Positions 38,634 through 47,579 of a stretch of DNA of 64,000 nucleotides are shown piece after piece. The notes below the pieces were generated by a model. It was not told the DNA's origin. It ran no database searches and saw only the letters and a program-made list of their open reading frames with translations. Origin of the DNA: CAYQDR01 sp964416315. GTDB taxonomy: Bacteria > Methylomirabilota > Methylomirabilia > Rokubacteriales > DASRDR01. A program made the position numbers and the translations under genes. The DNA lies in NCBI GenBank assembly GCA_964416315.1, contig CAYQDR010000009.1:1-64000 (forward strand). The letters are read 5' to 3'. The first letter of the stretch is position 1, and every line of letters begins with the position of its first letter.

Positions 38634-39975
38634 GCCTGCGCTCCTCGAGAGCCCGGCGCCCGTCACCGTCGCGTTCGCGACGCTCGGCTGCAAGCTCAAC
38701 CAGTACGACACGAGCGAGATCCAGGCGCTCCTCGAGGCCCGGGGCTTCCGCACGGTGTCGTTCGAGCAGCCGGCCCAGCTCTACGTCATCAACACCTGCA
38801 CCGTGACCGCGCGTGCGGACTGCTCCGACCGCCAGGCGATCCGGCGCGCCGTCGCGCGTAATCCCGACGCGTTCGTCGTCGTGACGGGCTGCTACGCCCA
38901 GACGAACCCGGAGGCGATCGCGCGCATCCCCGGGGTGGACCTGGTGCTGGGGACGCGGGACAGGCACGCGCTCCCCGACCTGCTCGACGGCCTGCGCAAG
39001 CGGGTGCGCCCGCTCGTCCGGGTGGGCGACGTCTTCGCGCCGCGGCCTGACCCGGTCATCCCGCTCCGCCGCTTCGCGCCGGGGTACACCCGCGCCTTCG
39101 TCAAGGTGCAGGACGGCTGCCAGCACCGCTGCGCGTTCTGCATCGTGCCCTTCGCGCGCGGCGGGAGCCGGAGCCAGCCGCTCCCCGTCGTCATCGAGCA
39201 GGTGGAGAGCCTCGTCGCGGCGGGCTACGGGGAGGTGGTCCTCACGGGGGTGGACCTGGGCCACTGGGGCTGGGATCTCGTGCCGCGCTCGAGCCTGGCG
39301 GCGCTGGTCCGCCGCGTCCTCGAGGTTCCGGGGCTCGGGCGCCTCCGGCTCTCTTCGATCCTGGCGGCCTACTTCACGCCGGAGCTGATGGAGACGCTCG
39401 CCACGGAGCCGCGGGTCTGCCGTCACCTCCACGTCCCGCTCCAGTCTGGCTCGGATCGGGTCCTCCGGGCGATGCGGCGCCCGTACAGCGTCCGCATGTA
39501 CCGCGGACTCGTCGAGCGGCTCGCGGCGGCGCTGCCCGACCTCGGGCTCGGGACGGATCTGATCACGGGCTTCCCCGGGGAGAGCGAGACCGAGTTCGGC
39601 GAGACCGAGGCCCTCGTGGGGGCGCTGCCGTTCAGCTACCTCCACGTCTTCTCCTACTCCGACCGGCGAGGGACGGAGGCCGCGCGCCTGGGGACGCCGC
39701 GGGTCCCGCCGGAGGCGATCCGGCGGCGGACGGCGCGGCTTCGCCGCCTCGGCGCGGCGAAGCACCTGGCCTTCCGGCGCGCCCACCTCGGGCGCGAGGT
39801 GGAGGTGCTCGTCCTGGAGCACCGGGACCGGGAGCGCGGCCTCCTCGTTGGGCTGACGGGGAACTACCTGGAGGTCGCCTTCGCCGGTCCGGGCGACCTC
39901 GGGCGGCGCTTCGCGCGGGTGCGGGTGACGGGGGTGACGGACGATGCCCTCGAGGGAGAGGCGGTCGATGGCTGA
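38626..39975 (+). CDS. mtaB: tRNA t6A37 methylthiotransferase MtaB
   Basis: 449 aa radical SAM methylthiotransferase of the MiaB family, MtaB branch, which converts t6A37 to ms2t6A37 in tRNA. The UPF0004 domain has three cysteines for the second cluster (LGCKLNQYDT, NTCTVTARAD, GCYAQTNP); the radical SAM cluster is C-QHR-C-AF-C (CX3CX2C); the C-terminal TRAM-like part is short. The motifs LHVPLQSGSDRVLRAMRRPY and GFPGESETEF are standard. GTG start overlaps rlmN and its stop overlaps mtnP by 8 nt each. Confidence 0.95.
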   Translation: MPEPALLESPAPVTVAFATLGCKLNQYDTSEIQALLEARGFRTVSFEQPAQLYVINTCTVTARADCSDRQAIRRAVARNPDAFVVVTGCYAQTNPEAIARIPGVDLVLGTRDRHALPDLLDGLRKRVRPLVRVGDVFAPRPDPVIPLRRFAPGYTRAFVKVQDGCQHRCAFCIVPFARGGSRSQPLPVVIEQVESLVAAGYGEVVLTGVDLGHWGWDLVPRSSLAALVRRVLEVPGLGRLRLSSILAAYFTPELMETLATEPRVCRHLHVPLQSGSDRVLRAMRRPYSVRMYRGLVERLAAALPDLGLGTDLITGFPGESETEFGETEALVGALPFSYLHVFSYSDRRGTEAARLGTPRVPPEAIRRRTARLRRLGAAKHLAFRRAHLGREVEVLVLEHRDRERGLLVGLTGNYLEVAFAGPGDLGRRFARVRVTGVTDDALEGEAVDG

Positions 39976-40894
39976 GGCGCGCATCGGCGTCATCGGCGGG
40001 AGCGGCCTCTACGAGCTGGAGGGGCTCACGGACGTCCGCTGGGTGAGGGTCCGGACGCCCTTCGGGGATCCCTCCGACGCCTACTGCGTCGGCCGGCTCG
40101 GGGCGCACGAGCTCGTCTTCCTCCCGCGCCACGGCCGGGGGCACCGCCTCATGCCCACCGAGCTGAACTTCCGCGCGAACATCTACGGGCTCAAGGCGCT
40201 CGGCGTCGAGTGGGTGGTCTCGGTGAGCGCGGTGGGGAGCATGCGGGAGGAGATCGCGCCGCTCGACCTCGTGATCCCGGACCAGTTCTACGACCACACG
40301 CGGCGCCGGGTCGCCTCGTTCTTCGGCGACGGCATCGTCGCCCACGTCGGGATGGCCGAGCCCGTGTGCCCCGACCTCGCCTCCCGGCTCTACGCGGCGG
40401 CCGTCGGGACGGGGGCCCGGGTCCACCGGGGCGGCACGTACCTCTGCATCGAGGGGCCCCAGTTCTCCTCGAAGGCGGAGTCGCGGATCTACCGGGCCTG
40501 GGGCGTGGACGTGATCGGGATGACCAACATGCCGGAGGCGAAGCTCGCGCGGGAGGCGGAGCTCTGCTACGCGACGCTGGCGCTGGCGACCGACTACGAT
40601 GTCTGGCACGAGAGCGAGGAGGCCGTGACGGTCGAGGCGGTCGTCGCGAACCTCCTGAAGAACGTCGCCACGGCCAAGGACGTCCTGCGGCGCGTCGTCC
40701 CGCTGATCGCGCCGCCGCGGAGCTGCCCGTGCCCCGCGCTCCTGAAGAACGCCGTCATCACGGCCCCGGGGGCGTTCCCGCCCGCGACGCGCAGGAAGCT
40801 CGGCCTGCTGATCGGCAAGTACTTCCCGGCCCCGCGGCGCCGGGCGCAGGCGGCGAAGCGGGTGCGGCTCCGGAAGGGCCGCCGCCGTGGCTGA
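39968..40894 (+). CDS. mtnP: S-methyl-5'-thioadenosine phosphorylase
   Basis: 308 aa purine-nucleoside-phosphorylase-type enzyme. GVIGGSGLYELEGL, FLPRHGRGHRLMPTELNFRANIYGLK, SVSAVGSMREEIAPLDLVIPDQFYDHT, CIEGPQFSSKAESRIYRAWG, IGMTNMPEAKLAREAELCYATLALATDYDVWH are hallmark MtnP segments; it splits methylthioadenosine to adenine and 5-methylthioribose 1-phosphate. The basic C-terminal tail (RRRAQAAKRVRLRKGRRRG) is an oddity. It handles a by-product of SAM usage, fitting next to SAM-using tRNA enzymes. Confidence 0.95.
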   Translation: MAEARIGVIGGSGLYELEGLTDVRWVRVRTPFGDPSDAYCVGRLGAHELVFLPRHGRGHRLMPTELNFRANIYGLKALGVEWVVSVSAVGSMREEIAPLDLVIPDQFYDHTRRRVASFFGDGIVAHVGMAEPVCPDLASRLYAAAVGTGARVHRGGTYLCIEGPQFSSKAESRIYRAWGVDVIGMTNMPEAKLAREAELCYATLALATDYDVWHESEEAVTVEAVVANLLKNVATAKDVLRRVVPLIAPPRSCPCPALLKNAVITAPGAFPPATRRKLGLLIGKYFPAPRRRAQAAKRVRLRKGRRRG

Positions 40895-41795
40895 GCTCCT
40901 CGTCGTCGGGTCCGTCGCCCTCGACACGGTCCGGACCCCGTTCGGCAAGGCCGACGAGGCCCTCGGCGGCTCGGCGACCTACTTCGCCTACGCCGCGTCG
41001 TTCTTCGTGCCGGTGCGGCTGGTCGCGGTGGTGGGGCGCGACTTCCCCCGGACGCACCTCGAGCTGCTCGCGCGGCGCGGCGTGGATCTCGCGGGGCTCC
41101 AGGTCGCGGACGGGGCGACGTTCCGCTGGGTCGGGGAGTACGGCTACGACCTCAACGAGGCCAGGACCCTCGACACGCGGCTGGGGGTCTTCGCCGACTT
41201 CCGCCCGGCCCTCCCCGCGCACTTCCAGGCGACCCCGTTCCTGTTCCTCGCCAACATCGACCCCGAGCTGCAGCTCGACGTCCTCCGCAAGGTCGAGCGG
41301 CCGCGGCTGGTCGCCCTCGACACGATGAACTTCTGGATCAAGGGGAAGCGCCCCGCCCTCCGGCGCGTCCTCGCCGAGGTGGACGCGCTGGTCGTCAACG
41401 ACGCCGAGGCGCGGATGCTGACGGAAGAGGCCAACCTGATCAAGGCGACCCGGACGATCCTGGGCTACGGGCCCCGGACGGTGGTGGTGAAGCGCGGCGA
41501 GTACGGGGCGCTCATGGCGACGGCCGAGCGCTTCTTCTTCGTCCCGGCGTTCCCGCTCGACTCGGTCTTCGACCCGACGGGGGCGGGCGACACGTTCGCC
41601 GGCGGGTTCATGGGGGCGCTCGCGCGCGCGGGCACCGTGGACGACGGGGCGCTCCGGCGTGCTATCGTCTACGGGAGCGTGATGGCCTCGTTCACGGTCG
41701 AGGACTTCTCGCTCAACCGGCTGCTCAGGCTCCGGGAGTCCGAGATCGAGGACCGCTACCGGGTCTTCGAGGAGATGACGCGCTTTGGAGAATGA
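40887..41795 (+). CDS. PfkB/ribokinase family sugar or nucleoside kinase
   Basis: 302 aa PfkB kinase. VVGSVALDTVRTPFG with GGSATYFAYAA form the N-terminal substrate region, and DPTGAGDTFAGGFMG carries the catalytic aspartate (last D of GAGD) and anion hole. Position after mtnP suggests adenosine or a methylthioribose-related substrate, since adenine-type salvage would make sense there, but this is inference. Overlaps mtnP by 8 nt and larE by 11 nt. Confidence 0.9.
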   Translation: MAELLVVGSVALDTVRTPFGKADEALGGSATYFAYAASFFVPVRLVAVVGRDFPRTHLELLARRGVDLAGLQVADGATFRWVGEYGYDLNEARTLDTRLGVFADFRPALPAHFQATPFLFLANIDPELQLDVLRKVERPRLVALDTMNFWIKGKRPALRRVLAEVDALVVNDAEARMLTEEANLIKATRTILGYGPRTVVVKRGEYGALMATAERFFFVPAFPLDSVFDPTGAGDTFAGGFMGALARAGTVDDGALRRAIVYGSVMASFTVEDFSLNRLLRLRESEIEDRYRVFEEMTRFGE

Positions 41796-42660
41796 CGCGC
41801 GCCTCGGCGCCCTCGCCCCCGACACGCGGGGGAAGTACGGGTGCCTCCTCGGGGTGCTGCGCGACCTCGAGAGCGTGGTCGTCGCGTTCTCGGGCGGCGT
41901 GGACTCGACGTTCCTCGGCTGGGCGGCGCGCGACGCGCTCGGTGCCCGGGCGGTGCTGGTCACCGCCGACTCGGAGAGCTACCCCGAGGGAGAGCTGGAG
42001 GAGGCGCGGCGCCTGGCCGGGCTCATCGGGCTCCGCCACCTCGTGGTCCGCACCCGGGAGGTGGACAATCCCGCGTATGCGGAGAACCCGCCGAACCGCT
42101 GCTTCTTCTGCAAGGAGGAGCTGTTCGCGCGGCTGGAGCCCGTGGCGGCGGCCGAGGGCTTCCGGCACCTGGTCTACGGCGCCACCGTGGACGACCTCGG
42201 CGACCACCGGCCCGGCATGGCGTCGGCGCGGCAGCGGGGCGTGCGGGCCCCGCTCGTCGAGGCCGGCCTCGGCAAGGCGGAGATCCGGGAGCTGTCGCGG
42301 GCCTTCGGGCTGCCGACGTGGGACAAGCCCGCGATGGCGTGCCTGTCCTCCCGCTTCCCGTACGGCACACCGATCACGCCGGAAAAGCTCCGCCAGGTGG
42401 ACCGGGCGGAGGCCTTCGTCCGGAAGCTCGGCTTCCGGAACTTCCGCGTCCGCCACCACGGCGACCTGGCCCGCCTCGAGGTGGACCGGTCGGAGATGGG
42501 GCGGCTGTGGGAGGACGGGCGCGCCGAGGCGATCGCGCGGCGGCTCCGGGAGCTCGGCTTCCTCTACGTCACCGTGGACCTCCGGGGGTTCCGATCGGGC
42601 AGCCTCAACGAGGCGCTCCTGAAGCCCCCCTCTCCCCCTCAGGGGGAGAGGGCAGGGTGA
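41785..42660 (+). CDS. larE: LarE sulfur transferase for the nickel-pincer cofactor
   Basis: 291 aa ATP-dependent sacrificial sulfur insertase. PP-loop motif FSGGVDSTFLGWAA near residues 34-47, NRCFFCKEELF cysteines, and ACLSSRFPYGTPITPEKL, the segment with the sacrificial cysteine in LarE. It converts the two carboxylates of P2CMN to thiocarboxylates while turning its own cysteine to dehydroalanine, or uses a cluster in variants with three cysteines. Several Cys are present (RCFFC and AC), so which mode applies is open. TTG start overlapping the PfkB gene. The C-terminal residues after LNEALLK are encoded by repeat B5. Confidence 0.94.
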   Translation: MENDARLGALAPDTRGKYGCLLGVLRDLESVVVAFSGGVDSTFLGWAARDALGARAVLVTADSESYPEGELEEARRLAGLIGLRHLVVRTREVDNPAYAENPPNRCFFCKEELFARLEPVAAAEGFRHLVYGATVDDLGDHRPGMASARQRGVRAPLVEAGLGKAEIRELSRAFGLPTWDKPAMACLSSRFPYGTPITPEKLRQVDRAEAFVRKLGFRNFRVRHHGDLARLEVDRSEMGRLWEDGRAEAIARRLRELGFLYVTVDLRGFRSGSLNEALLKPPSPPQGERAG

Positions 42661-42664
42661 GGGG
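42626..42664 (+). repeat. Family B palindromic repeat, copy B5
   Basis: CCCCCCTCTCCCCCTCA-GGGGGAGAGGGCAGGGTGAGGGG. Encodes the C-terminal 10-12 residues of LarE and reaches the GTG start of larB; another case where the palindrome is part of a gene end. Confidence 0.78.
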
Positions 42665-42667
42665 CTC

Positions 42668-43426
42668 GTGGACGCGGACCGCCTTCGCGAGCTCCTCGCC
42701 GCCGTCCAGGCGGGTCGGCTCTCCCTGGACGAGGCGCTCGCCCGGTTGCGGCGGCTCCCGTTCGAGGACCTCGGGTTCGCGAAGCTCGACACGCACCGGG
42801 CGATCCGCTCGGGGGCACCCGAGGCGGCCTTCTGCGAGGGCAAGACGCCGGAGCAGGTCGTCGGGATCCTGGAGCGCCTCGCCCGGGAGCACCGGAACGT
42901 CCTTGCCACCCGAGCGACGCCGGCGATCCACGAGGCCGTCCTCGCGGCGGGGATCCCCGTCCGGTATCACGCGGAGGCGCGCCTGCTCGTCGCGAATCCC
43001 GAGCCGGTCGACGGGGTCGGGCTCGTCGCCGTGGTGAGCGCGGGGACCTCGGACCTGCCCGTCGCGGAGGAGGCGGCGGTCACGGCGGAGGTGCGCGGGA
43101 ACCGGGTGGAGCGGATCTACGACGCGGGGGTCGCGGGGCTCCACCGCCTCCTCGAGCACCACCCGCTCCTCCTCGAGGCGAACGCGATCGTCGTCGTGGC
43201 CGGGATGGAGGGGGCACTGCCGAGCGTCGTCGGCGGGCTCGTGGACCGGCCCGTCATCGCGGTGCCGACGAGCGTCGGCTACGGGGTGTCGCTCGGCGGC
43301 TTCGCCGCCATGCTCGCGATGCTCGCGACCTGCGTTCCCGGGGTGGCCGTGGTGAACATCGACAACGGGTTCGGCGCCGGCTGCCTGGCCGACCGGATCA
43401 ACAAGCTGGCCGTCAAGATCCGGTAA
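42668..43426 (+). CDS. larB: LarB, NaAD carboxylase/hydrolase of the nickel-pincer cofactor
   Basis: 252 aa LarB, related to PurE, which carboxylates nicotinic acid adenine dinucleotide and releases AMP, the first step of nickel-pincer nucleotide cofactor synthesis. AIRCAIR-carboxylase-like segments VVSAGTSDLPVAEEAAVTAE, AGVAGLHRLL, IVVVAGMEGALPSVVGGL, and VGYGVSLGGFAAMLAMLATC are typical. GTG start directly after larE and repeat B5. Partner of larE and larC; no larA in this window. Confidence 0.94.
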   Translation: MDADRLRELLAAVQAGRLSLDEALARLRRLPFEDLGFAKLDTHRAIRSGAPEAAFCEGKTPEQVVGILERLAREHRNVLATRATPAIHEAVLAAGIPVRYHAEARLLVANPEPVDGVGLVAVVSAGTSDLPVAEEAAVTAEVRGNRVERIYDAGVAGLHRLLEHHPLLLEANAIVVVAGMEGALPSVVGGLVDRPVIAVPTSVGYGVSLGGFAAMLAMLATCVPGVAVVNIDNGFGAGCLADRINKLAVKIR

Positions 43427-43433
43427 CCTTTGC

Positions 43434-43470
43434 TCCCCTCTCCCCTCGGGGGAGAGGGCAGGGTGAGGGG
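43434..43470 (+). repeat. Family B palindromic repeat, copy B6
   Basis: CTCCCCTCTCCCCTC-GGGGGAGAGGGCAGGGTGAGGGGG, directly after larB. Confidence 0.78.
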
Positions 43471-43483
43471 GCGCGGCCGGACC

Positions 43484-43527
43484 CTCCCTCACCCCATCCC
43501 TCTCCCTCCCCGGAGGGAGAAGGGGGT
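43484..43527 (-). repeat. Family B palindromic repeat, copy B7 (inverted)
   Basis: ACCCTCCCTCACCCCATCCC, TCTCCCTCCCC, GGAGGGAGAAGGGGG. It faces copy B6 head to head 14 nt away, making a large inverted-repeat pair in the 119 nt between larB and the decarboxylase gene, a likely processing or attenuation point in the operon. Confidence 0.75.
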
Positions 43528-43545
43528 GGATCGCCGGAGGCGACT

Positions 43546-45222
43546 ATGCCGTTCATGTCGGGGAAGCGGGCGTTTCTGGAGCTCCTGCGCCAGGAGGGCG
43601 CCGGGTACATATTCGGCAACCCGGGAACGACCGAGCTCCCGCTCATGGACGGCCTCGTCGCCCAGCCCGGCCTCGCGTACGTCCTCGGCCTCCAGGAGGC
43701 CGGCGTCGTCGCCATGGCCGATGGCTACGCCGAGGCGTCGGGGAGGCTCGCGGTCGTCAACGTCCACGTCGCCCCGGGGCTCGGCAACGCCCTCGGCATG
43801 CTCTACGACGCCCAGCGGGCCGGTGCGCCGCTCCTCGTCACGGCCGGCCAGCACGACCAGAGCTTCAACTTCACGGAGCCGATCCTCTGGGCGGACCTTC
43901 CGCCGATCGCGCGCCCCTTCGTCAAGTGGTCGGCCGAGGTGCGGCGGCTCCAGGACCTTCCGCGGGCGGTCCACCGCGCGGCCAAGACCGCGCTGGCGCC
44001 ACCGACCGGCCCGGTGTTCCTCTCGCTCCCGGCCGACGTCCTGAACGCCGAAGGGGACGTGGACCTGGGCGCCCCGACGCGCGTCGCGCCGGGGCTGCGC
44101 GGGGACCGGGCGGCGGTCGAGGCCGCGGCGGCGCTCCTCGCCGCCGCCGAGCGGCCCCTGATCATGGCGGGCGACGCGGTGGCGCAGGGCGACGCGCACG
44201 CCGAGCTCGTGCGCGTGGCCGAGCTCCTCGGGGCGCCCGTCTACGCCGAGGGGATCGCGAACACCGCCTCGTTCCCCGCGTCCCACCCGCTCTTCCGGGG
44301 GGCGTTCGTCCGCCAGGCGCCGGTGGTCCGCCAGCTCCTGACCCAGACCGACGTGCTCTTCTCGGTCGGCGCGGATCTCCTCACCCTGTCGCTCCCCTCC
44401 GACGTCGAGCCCGTGCCGCCCGACCTCACGATCGTCCACCTCGACACGGACCCGTGGGAGCTCGGCAAGAACTACCCGGCGCGCGTCGCGATACTCGGCG
44501 ACCCGAAGGCGACGCTGCCGGACCTCGCCGAGCTGCTGGAGGAGCGGCTCGGTCCCGAGCGCCGCGCGCGCGCCCGGCAGCGCCTCGAGGAGACGCGCGC
44601 GGCCAAGGCGCGGCACCGCGAGGAGCTGGAAGCCCGCGCCCGGGCCGAAGCCCACAGGGTGCCGATCACGCCGCTGGCGCTGATGCACGCCGTGGGCGAG
44701 GCGCTCCCGCCGGAGGCGGTGGTCGTGGACGAGACGATCTCCTCGGGGGCGGGCCTCCGCACGTTCCTCCGGTCCAACGACCCGAAGAGCTTCTTCGGCC
44801 TGCGGGGCGGGGGGATCGGCTGGGGGCTGCCGGCCGCGATCGGCGTGAAGCTCGCCCTGCCGCACCGCCCGGTCGTCGGGCTGATCGGCGACGGGAGTGC
44901 CTTGTACACCTGCCAGGCGCTCTGGACGGCCGCCCACTACCGGGTGGCGGTCGTGCTGGTGATCCTCAACAACGCCTCCTACCGGATCCTCAAGCAGCGG
45001 GTCTACGCGATGAAGGGGCTCGCGGCCCAGGCCGATCGCTACATCGGCATGGACCTGGAGGACCCGCGGGTGGACTTCCCGGCGCTCGCCCAATCGTTCG
45101 GCGTCGCGGCCGAGCGCGTCGAGAAGACCTCCGAGGTCGGTCCCGCCCTCGCGCGGGCCCTCGCGCGGAGCGGTCCGACCCTCATCGACGTCGAGCTGGA
45201 CCGAACTTTCAAGCCCCACTAG
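43546..45222 (+). CDS. ThDP-dependent decarboxylase, benzoylformate-decarboxylase-like
   Basis: 558 aa three-domain ThDP enzyme. Catalytic Glu in NPGTTELPLMDG (about residue 30), the active-site His in VNVHVAPGLGNALG, a middle domain with LIMAGDAVAQGDAHAEL, and the ThDP/Mg motif GDGSALYTCQALWTAAHYRVAVVLVILNN. The pattern LQEAGVVAMADGYAEASG and the His place it near benzoylformate decarboxylase/MdlC rather than acetolactate synthase. The substrate would be a 2-keto acid. It is placed between larB and larC, as though feeding or using a 2-hydroxy/2-keto acid from a nickel-pincer enzyme; this is inference. Confidence 0.92.
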   Translation: MPFMSGKRAFLELLRQEGAGYIFGNPGTTELPLMDGLVAQPGLAYVLGLQEAGVVAMADGYAEASGRLAVVNVHVAPGLGNALGMLYDAQRAGAPLLVTAGQHDQSFNFTEPILWADLPPIARPFVKWSAEVRRLQDLPRAVHRAAKTALAPPTGPVFLSLPADVLNAEGDVDLGAPTRVAPGLRGDRAAVEAAAALLAAAERPLIMAGDAVAQGDAHAELVRVAELLGAPVYAEGIANTASFPASHPLFRGAFVRQAPVVRQLLTQTDVLFSVGADLLTLSLPSDVEPVPPDLTIVHLDTDPWELGKNYPARVAILGDPKATLPDLAELLEERLGPERRARARQRLEETRAAKARHREELEARARAEAHRVPITPLALMHAVGEALPPEAVVVDETISSGAGLRTFLRSNDPKSFFGLRGGGIGWGLPAAIGVKLALPHRPVVGLIGDGSALYTCQALWTAAHYRVAVVLVILNNASYRILKQRVYAMKGLAAQADRYIGMDLEDPRVDFPALAQSFGVAAERVEKTSEVGPALARALARSGPTLIDVELDRTFKPH

Positions 45223-45251
45223 GCTCCGAGGAGTCCCGAGGAGTCGCACGC

Positions 45252-47579
45252 ATGTCCCCAGCGCCGCGCTTCGTCGGCGCCCACGTGAAGCGCCTCGAGG
45301 ACCCGCGCCTGATCCAGGGCCAGGCGACCTACCTCGACGACCTGGCCCCGCCGGGCCTCCTCCACCTCGTCTTTGTCCGGAGCCCGCACGCCCACGCCCG
45401 GATCGCCAAGCCGGACATCGAGGACGCGCGCGCGGAGGCGGGCGTGGCGGCCGTGCTCACGGCGGCCGACCTCGAGGACCTCGCGCCGAAGCCGATCGCG
45501 GTCCAGCCCCCGGGGTTCCGGATCCCCCCGCATCCGCCGCTCGCGGCCGACGCCGTCCGGTACGTGGGCCAGCCCGTCGTCGCGGTCGTCGCGGCCGACC
45601 GGTACCGGGCGCGGGACGCGGCGGACCGTGTCACGGTCGAGTACGAGCCCCTGCCGGCCGTGACGGATGCGGCGCGGGCCCTCGCGCCGGGGGCGCCGCG
45701 CGTCCATCCGACCCTCGACTCCAATCTGGCCTTCGAGCTCTCCTGGCAGAACGGCGACGTGGACGGCGCCTTCCGGGCGGCGGCGCGCGTCGTCCGGGGG
45801 CGCTTCGCCCACCAGCGCCTGGCTCCGATCCCGCTGGAGGCGCGAGGCTGCCTCGCGCACTACCAGGGCGGACAGCTCACCGTCTGGATCTCGACCCAGA
45901 TGCCTCACCGGGTCCGGGCCGACGTGTCGGTCGTGCTCGGGCTCCCCGAGCACCGGATCCGGGTGATCGCGCCCGAGGTCGGGGGCGGCTTCGGCTGCAA
46001 GGCCGGCCTCTACGACGACGAGCTGGTGACGGTGGCGGCCGCGGTGCGGCTCGGACGGCCCGTCAAGTGGGTCGAGACGCGGAGCGAGAGCCTGCTGGCG
46101 ACCGCACAGGGCCGGGGGCAGGTCCACGAGGGGGAGCTCGCCGTGGCGGCGGACGGGACGTTCCTCGGCCTCCGGGTCACCGGGCTCGCGGACCTGGGCG
46201 CGTATCCGGAGACCTTCAGCGCGGTCCCGGTGGTCCTCGCCGGGCGCCTCATCACGGGCGCGTACCGGATCCCCGCGGCGACCTGCACGGTCCGCGGGGT
46301 CTACACCCACAAGACGCCGACGGCACCGTACCGTGGCGCCGGTCGCCCGGAGGGCGCGTACGTGATCGAGCGGCTCGCGGATCTCGCGGCGGCGGAGCTC
46401 GGGTTCGACCCGGCGGAGATCCGGCGGCGGAACTTCATCCGGCCCGAGGAGTTCCCGTACCGGGTCCCCTCGGGACTGGTCTTCGACACGGGACGCTATG
46501 CGCTGACGCTCGACCGCGCCCTCGAGATGGTGGACTACCGCGCCTTCCGCGCCGAGCAGGTGCGCCTCCGGCGCGAGGGCCGGTACCTGGGCCTCGGGCT
46601 CTCGACCTTCGTCGAGACCGCGGGGACCGGGCCGTCCCGGGCGATGGCGTTCCAGGGATGGGAGTACGGGGCCGTCCGCGTCGAGCCCTCGGGGCGCGTG
46701 ACCGTGCTGACGGGCATCTCGCCGCACGGCCAGGGGCAGGAGACGACCTTCGCCCAGCTCGTCGCCGACGAGCTCGGCGTGCCGATGGAGGACGTGACGG
46801 TCCTCCACGGCGACACGGCCGTTGTCCCGGCCGGGTTCGGAACGGGCGGGAGTCGGGGGACCTGCGTGGGGGGGACGGCTGTTTACCTCGCGGCCCGGGC
46901 GGTTCGAGACAAGGCGCGCCGGCTCGCGGCCCACCTGCTCGAGGCGGCGCCCGAGGACGTCACGTTCGAAGAGGGCCGGCTCTTCGTGAAGGGCTACCCC
47001 GCCCGGGCGCTCGCCTTCCGCGACGTCGCCCGCGAGGCCCACCGCGCGGCGAAGCTTCCGCCGGGGATGGCGCCGGGGCTCGAGGGATCGAGCGCGTGGG
47101 ACCCTCCAGATTTGACCGTGCCGTTCGGCGTTTACGTGGCGGTCGTTGAGGTTCTACCCGAGACCGGCGCGATCCGGCTCCTCCGTTTCGTCGGCGTGGA
47201 CGACGTCGGGAACGTCCTCTCCCCACTGCTCCTCGAGGGGCAGCTCCACGGCGGCATCGCCCAGGGGATCGCGGCGGCGCTCCGGGAAGAGGTCGTCTAC
47301 GATGAGGGCGGGCAGTGCCTGACGGGGACGCTCATGGACTACGCCGTGCCGAAGGCCGACGACCTCCCGGACTTCGAGCTGGACCGGACGGTCACGCCGA
47401 CGCCGGTCAACCCGCTCGGCGCGAAGGGCGTGGGGGAAGCCGGGGCGGTGGGAGCCCCGCCGGCGGTGGTGAACGCGGTCCTCGACGCGCTCGCGCCGTT
47501 CGGGGTCCGCGGCCTCGACATGCCGCTGCGGCCGGAACGGATCTGGCGGGCGATCAGGGAAGGGCGGCGGTTAGCGTGA
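45252..47579 (+). CDS. Orphan Mo-hydroxylase large subunit (CoxL/XdhA-like)
   Basis: 775 aa xanthine dehydrogenase family molybdopterin subunit. KRLEDPRLIQGQATYLDDL start, VRSPHAHARI, PEVGGGFGCKAGLYDDELV Moco contact, TAPYRGAGRPEGAYVIERL active loop, HGQGQETTFAQLVADELG, and the catalytic Glu in GVGEAGAVG. The active loop reads YRGAGRPE, not the AYxCSFR of true aerobic CO dehydrogenase, so it is a form II hydroxylase of other carbonyl/aromatic substrates. No 2Fe-2S or FAD subunit is adjacent, so it must use partners encoded elsewhere (possibly coxS/coxM at 59-63 kb). Overlaps larC by 4 nt. Confidence 0.92.
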   Translation: MSPAPRFVGAHVKRLEDPRLIQGQATYLDDLAPPGLLHLVFVRSPHAHARIAKPDIEDARAEAGVAAVLTAADLEDLAPKPIAVQPPGFRIPPHPPLAADAVRYVGQPVVAVVAADRYRARDAADRVTVEYEPLPAVTDAARALAPGAPRVHPTLDSNLAFELSWQNGDVDGAFRAAARVVRGRFAHQRLAPIPLEARGCLAHYQGGQLTVWISTQMPHRVRADVSVVLGLPEHRIRVIAPEVGGGFGCKAGLYDDELVTVAAAVRLGRPVKWVETRSESLLATAQGRGQVHEGELAVAADGTFLGLRVTGLADLGAYPETFSAVPVVLAGRLITGAYRIPAATCTVRGVYTHKTPTAPYRGAGRPEGAYVIERLADLAAAELGFDPAEIRRRNFIRPEEFPYRVPSGLVFDTGRYALTLDRALEMVDYRAFRAEQVRLRREGRYLGLGLSTFVETAGTGPSRAMAFQGWEYGAVRVEPSGRVTVLTGISPHGQGQETTFAQLVADELGVPMEDVTVLHGDTAVVPAGFGTGGSRGTCVGGTAVYLAARAVRDKARRLAAHLLEAAPEDVTFEEGRLFVKGYPARALAFRDVAREAHRAAKLPPGMAPGLEGSSAWDPPDLTVPFGVYVAVVEVLPETGAIRLLRFVGVDDVGNVLSPLLLEGQLHGGIAQGIAAALREEVVYDEGGQCLTGTLMDYAVPKADDLPDFELDRTVTPTPVNPLGAKGVGEAGAVGAPPAVVNAVLDALAPFGVRGLDMPLRPERIWRAIREGRRLA

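Noticed and set aside
43926..45251. Plus-strand frame leading into the orphan CoxL from inside the decarboxylase gene
   Set aside because: Upstream residues are a shifted reading of the ThDP enzyme; CoxL motifs and an RBS start only at ATG 45252.
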